Source: Calditrichia bacterium (GTDB taxonomy: Bacteria > Calditrichota > Calditrichia > JAJRVZ01). From it: a stretch of 6,744 nucleotides of DNA. The stretch covers positions 1-6,744 of the forward strand of contig DAOWAQ010000109.1 of NCBI GenBank assembly GCA_030634505.1, in the 5' to 3' direction. A program made the translations under genes and the position numbers. Of this stretch, positions 5,237 through 6,744 are shown one piece after another (the first letter of the stretch is position 1; the number at the start of each line of letters is the position of its first letter). The notes under the pieces were generated by a model, which made no database searches, was not told where the DNA came from, and saw nothing but the letters and a program-made list of their open reading frames with translations.

Positions 5237-6475
5237 ATGACTGATTATATTTACAAATGTTCTAGCTGCCAGAAATCATTTCTGAAAGAAGAAATTGAGG
5301 GATTCTTTCAATATTTATGTCCGGATTGTGGGATAGCGGAAAAGAATAAACCACTCACTGGCGTCCTTTTAATCGAATATGATTATGCAGCAATTAGAAC
5401 TGAAATAGATAAATCGCAAATTTTAAACTATCAACCTGGAAAATTCTGGCTGTATCCACAACTTTGGCCTCTGGAATATGAAGTCCAACAAATAAAGAAT
5501 ATATCAAACATTAATCTCAAAAATATTTCATTGACCACCGATCCAATTATTGAAGTTTCAATTAAAGATAAAAAATTATTTTTCTTTGATGATACAAGAA
5601 ATCCGACGTATTCTTACAAAGACAGGGCGTCGATTCTGGTTGCAATAAAAGCTCTACAACTTGGTATTTCTGAAATTTCGGCGGCGTCAACCGGAAATGC
5701 TGGCTCATCAATTGCAGGTATATGTGCCAGATTGGGATTAAAATCCCATATTTTTGTACCCAAAACAATCCCGGAAGCAAAACGAATCCAAATTCAATCC
5801 TATGGCGCTAACCTTCATATTGTTGATGGAGATTATGATTTAGCATTTGATGTATGCTTAGAAGAATCACAAAAAAATGGCTGGTACAATCGAAACACAG
5901 CGTATAATCCTTTGACAATTGAAGGAAAAAAATCAGCAGCATATGATATGTTTATTTCTATGAGAGGGGAAATACCTGATGTTGTAATAATTCCGGTGGG
6001 TGATGGTGTGATTTTAAGTGGAATATACAAAGGATTTTGGGAATTAAAACAATTGGGATGGATTGAAAATTTACCTAAGTTATTTGGTGTAGTTGCTGAA
6101 GGCAGCGATGCCTTAGCCAGGTACATAAAAACAAATCAATTTGAATATGAAGCAGCAAAAACAATAGCGGATAGCATAAGTGCAGGTGCGCCAAGGAATT
6201 TATACATGGCTGCAAATGCAATTAATGAGTCAAACGGAACCGTACAAATTGTGAGTGATGAACAAATATTAAACGCTCAGAAAGAATTATCAAAAAAATT
6301 CGGATTGCTTGTCGAGCCGGCGGCAGCGGCAAGTTTTGCTGGTTATCAGCAGTTAATGAACATTGGTGCTATTAAACATAATGAATCTATAATGATAATG
6401 CTTACTGGCAGTGGATTGAAGGATTTGGATAGTTTAAAAAAATGGAATAAATCTCCTGAAATTATATCTTATTAA
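5237..6475 (+). CDS. Zinc-ribbon, threonine-synthase-like PLP-dependent lyase
   Basis: This 412-residue protein is a fold-type II PLP enzyme. An N-terminal Cys4 zinc ribbon (C8, C11, C28, C31) precedes the catalytic core. The Schiff-base lysine is K128 in NPTYSYKDRAS. STGNAG (151-156) is the substrate-carboxylate loop, PVGDGVILSG (253-262) the phosphate-binding loop, and LTGSGLKD (389-396) the threonine-synthase-type C-terminal motif. Residues 33-118 are divergent, and the usual GxTPL motif before the lysine is replaced by TTDPIIEV. A housekeeping threonine synthase is possible, but the position between ygeW and a mocA-like gene points to the SDMH/purine pathway. E. coli has YgeX there, a 2,3-diaminopropionate ammonia-lyase of the same fold giving pyruvate and ammonia, so this may be its replacement (inferred). 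It starts 5 bp after the RAYT stop with only a weak A-rich leader, suggesting coupled translation. The next gene starts 3 bp after its stop. Confidence 0.75.
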   Translation: MTDYIYKCSSCQKSFLKEEIEGFFQYLCPDCGIAEKNKPLTGVLLIEYDYAAIRTEIDKSQILNYQPGKFWLYPQLWPLEYEVQQIKNISNINLKNISLTTDPIIEVSIKDKKLFFFDDTRNPTYSYKDRASILVAIKALQLGISEISAASTGNAGSSIAGICARLGLKSHIFVPKTIPEAKRIQIQSYGANLHIVDGDYDLAFDVCLEESQKNGWYNRNTAYNPLTIEGKKSAAYDMFISMRGEIPDVVIIPVGDGVILSGIYKGFWELKQLGWIENLPKLFGVVAEGSDALARYIKTNQFEYEAAKTIADSISAGAPRNLYMAANAINESNGTVQIVSDEQILNAQKELSKKFGLLVEPAAAASFAGYQQLMNIGAIKHNESIMIMLTGSGLKDLDSLKKWNKSPEIISY

Positions 6476-6478
6476 TAT

Positions 6479-6744
6479 ATGGCAAATAAAAAAATATCTG
6501 GGTTACAAATCAACGGATTAATTCTCAGTGCCGGATTTTCCAGCAGATTAGAATCATTTAAACCACTCCTAAATTACAGAGGAAAACCTTTTGTTATTTC
6601 GATACTTGAAAAATTATATCCGGTATGTGCAAATCTTGGAATTGTTACTGGATATAAAAAAGAAAAGGTTGAAGAGGCAATTAATAAATATATTCGCGAT
6701 TCTAAATTCAATGAAAATAAGATAAATCTAATTTATAATTCAGA
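6479..6744 (+). CDS. mocA: MocA-like molybdopterin nucleotidyltransferase, N-terminus (partial)
   Basis: An open frame runs from ATG 6479 to the window edge (88 complete codons). It begins MANKKISGLQINGLILSAGF and continues SSRLESFKPLLNYRGKPFV. This is the nucleotide-binding signature of MobA/MocA-type NTP transferases (LxAGxSxRMGxxK), with G19, R23 and K28 in place; the usual MG after R is LE here. The FKPLL variant resembles the nucleotidyltransferases of SDMH clusters (E. coli YgfJ type). These attach CMP, or a similar nucleotide, to molybdopterin to make the cofactor of xanthine-dehydrogenase-like hydroxylases. The start lies 3 bp after the PLP-lyase stop and no ribosome site is visible, implying coupled translation. 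The C-terminus lies outside the window. A sugar-phosphate nucleotidyltransferase is a less likely alternative. Confidence 0.8.
   Translation, partial: MANKKISGLQINGLILSAGFSSRLESFKPLLNYRGKPFVISILEKLYPVCANLGIVTGYKKEKVEEAINKYIRDSKFNENKINLIYNS

Overview
The window is AT-rich (roughly one third G+C by eye), lysine- and isoleucine-rich, and densely packed with genes. The style fits a Gram-negative bacterium of the Bacteroidota/Ignavibacteriota/Calditrichota (FCB) kind: a signal peptide ending AFAQ, strong AAGGA/GGAGG ribosome sites, a Bacteroidota-like promoter candidate, and a REP-associated transposase with a GAIHESP-type repeat. The phylum is an inference; no rRNA or marker gene is present.

Layout. 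Positions 1-132 (minus strand) hold the first 44 codons of a YgfK-like protein, the large iron-sulfur/flavin subunit long annotated as 'putative selenate reductase'. A non-coding region of about 300 bp (133-433) follows, carrying a two-hairpin repeat and probably the divergent promoters. All remaining genes are on the plus strand: a YgeY-like M20 metallohydrolase (434-1654); a secreted bleomycin-hydrolase-type C1 aminopeptidase (1670-3055); a YefM/YoeB toxin-antitoxin pair (3173-3675) behind a 117-bp gap with its own promoter/operator candidate; a YgeW-like carbamoyltransferase (3688-4665); a REP-associated tyrosine transposase (RAYT, 4665-5231); a zinc-ribbon, threonine-synthase-like PLP enzyme (5237-6475); and the start of a MocA-like molybdopterin nucleotidyltransferase (6479 to the window edge).

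Interpretation. YgfK, YgeY, YgeW, a PLP ammonia-lyase and MocA are hallmark members of the selenium-dependent molybdenum hydroxylase (SDMH) / anaerobic purine (urate, xanthine) catabolism cluster known from E. coli ygeW-ygfK and from gut anaerobes. In that scheme YgeY and YgeW act on ureido intermediates after ring opening, a PLP lyase (YgeX in E. coli) deaminates 2,3-diaminopropionate, and MocA/YgfK serve the molybdenum hydroxylase and its redox partners. Here the YgeX slot appears to be filled by a zinc-ribbon threonine-synthase-like enzyme. The operon also carries three unexpected passengers: the secreted aminopeptidase, the toxin-antitoxin module and a RAYT fitted between two catabolic genes with almost no spacer. 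The RAYT gene contains a 28-bp perfect palindrome and a 15-bp tandem repeat that look like a REP element inside its own coding sequence.
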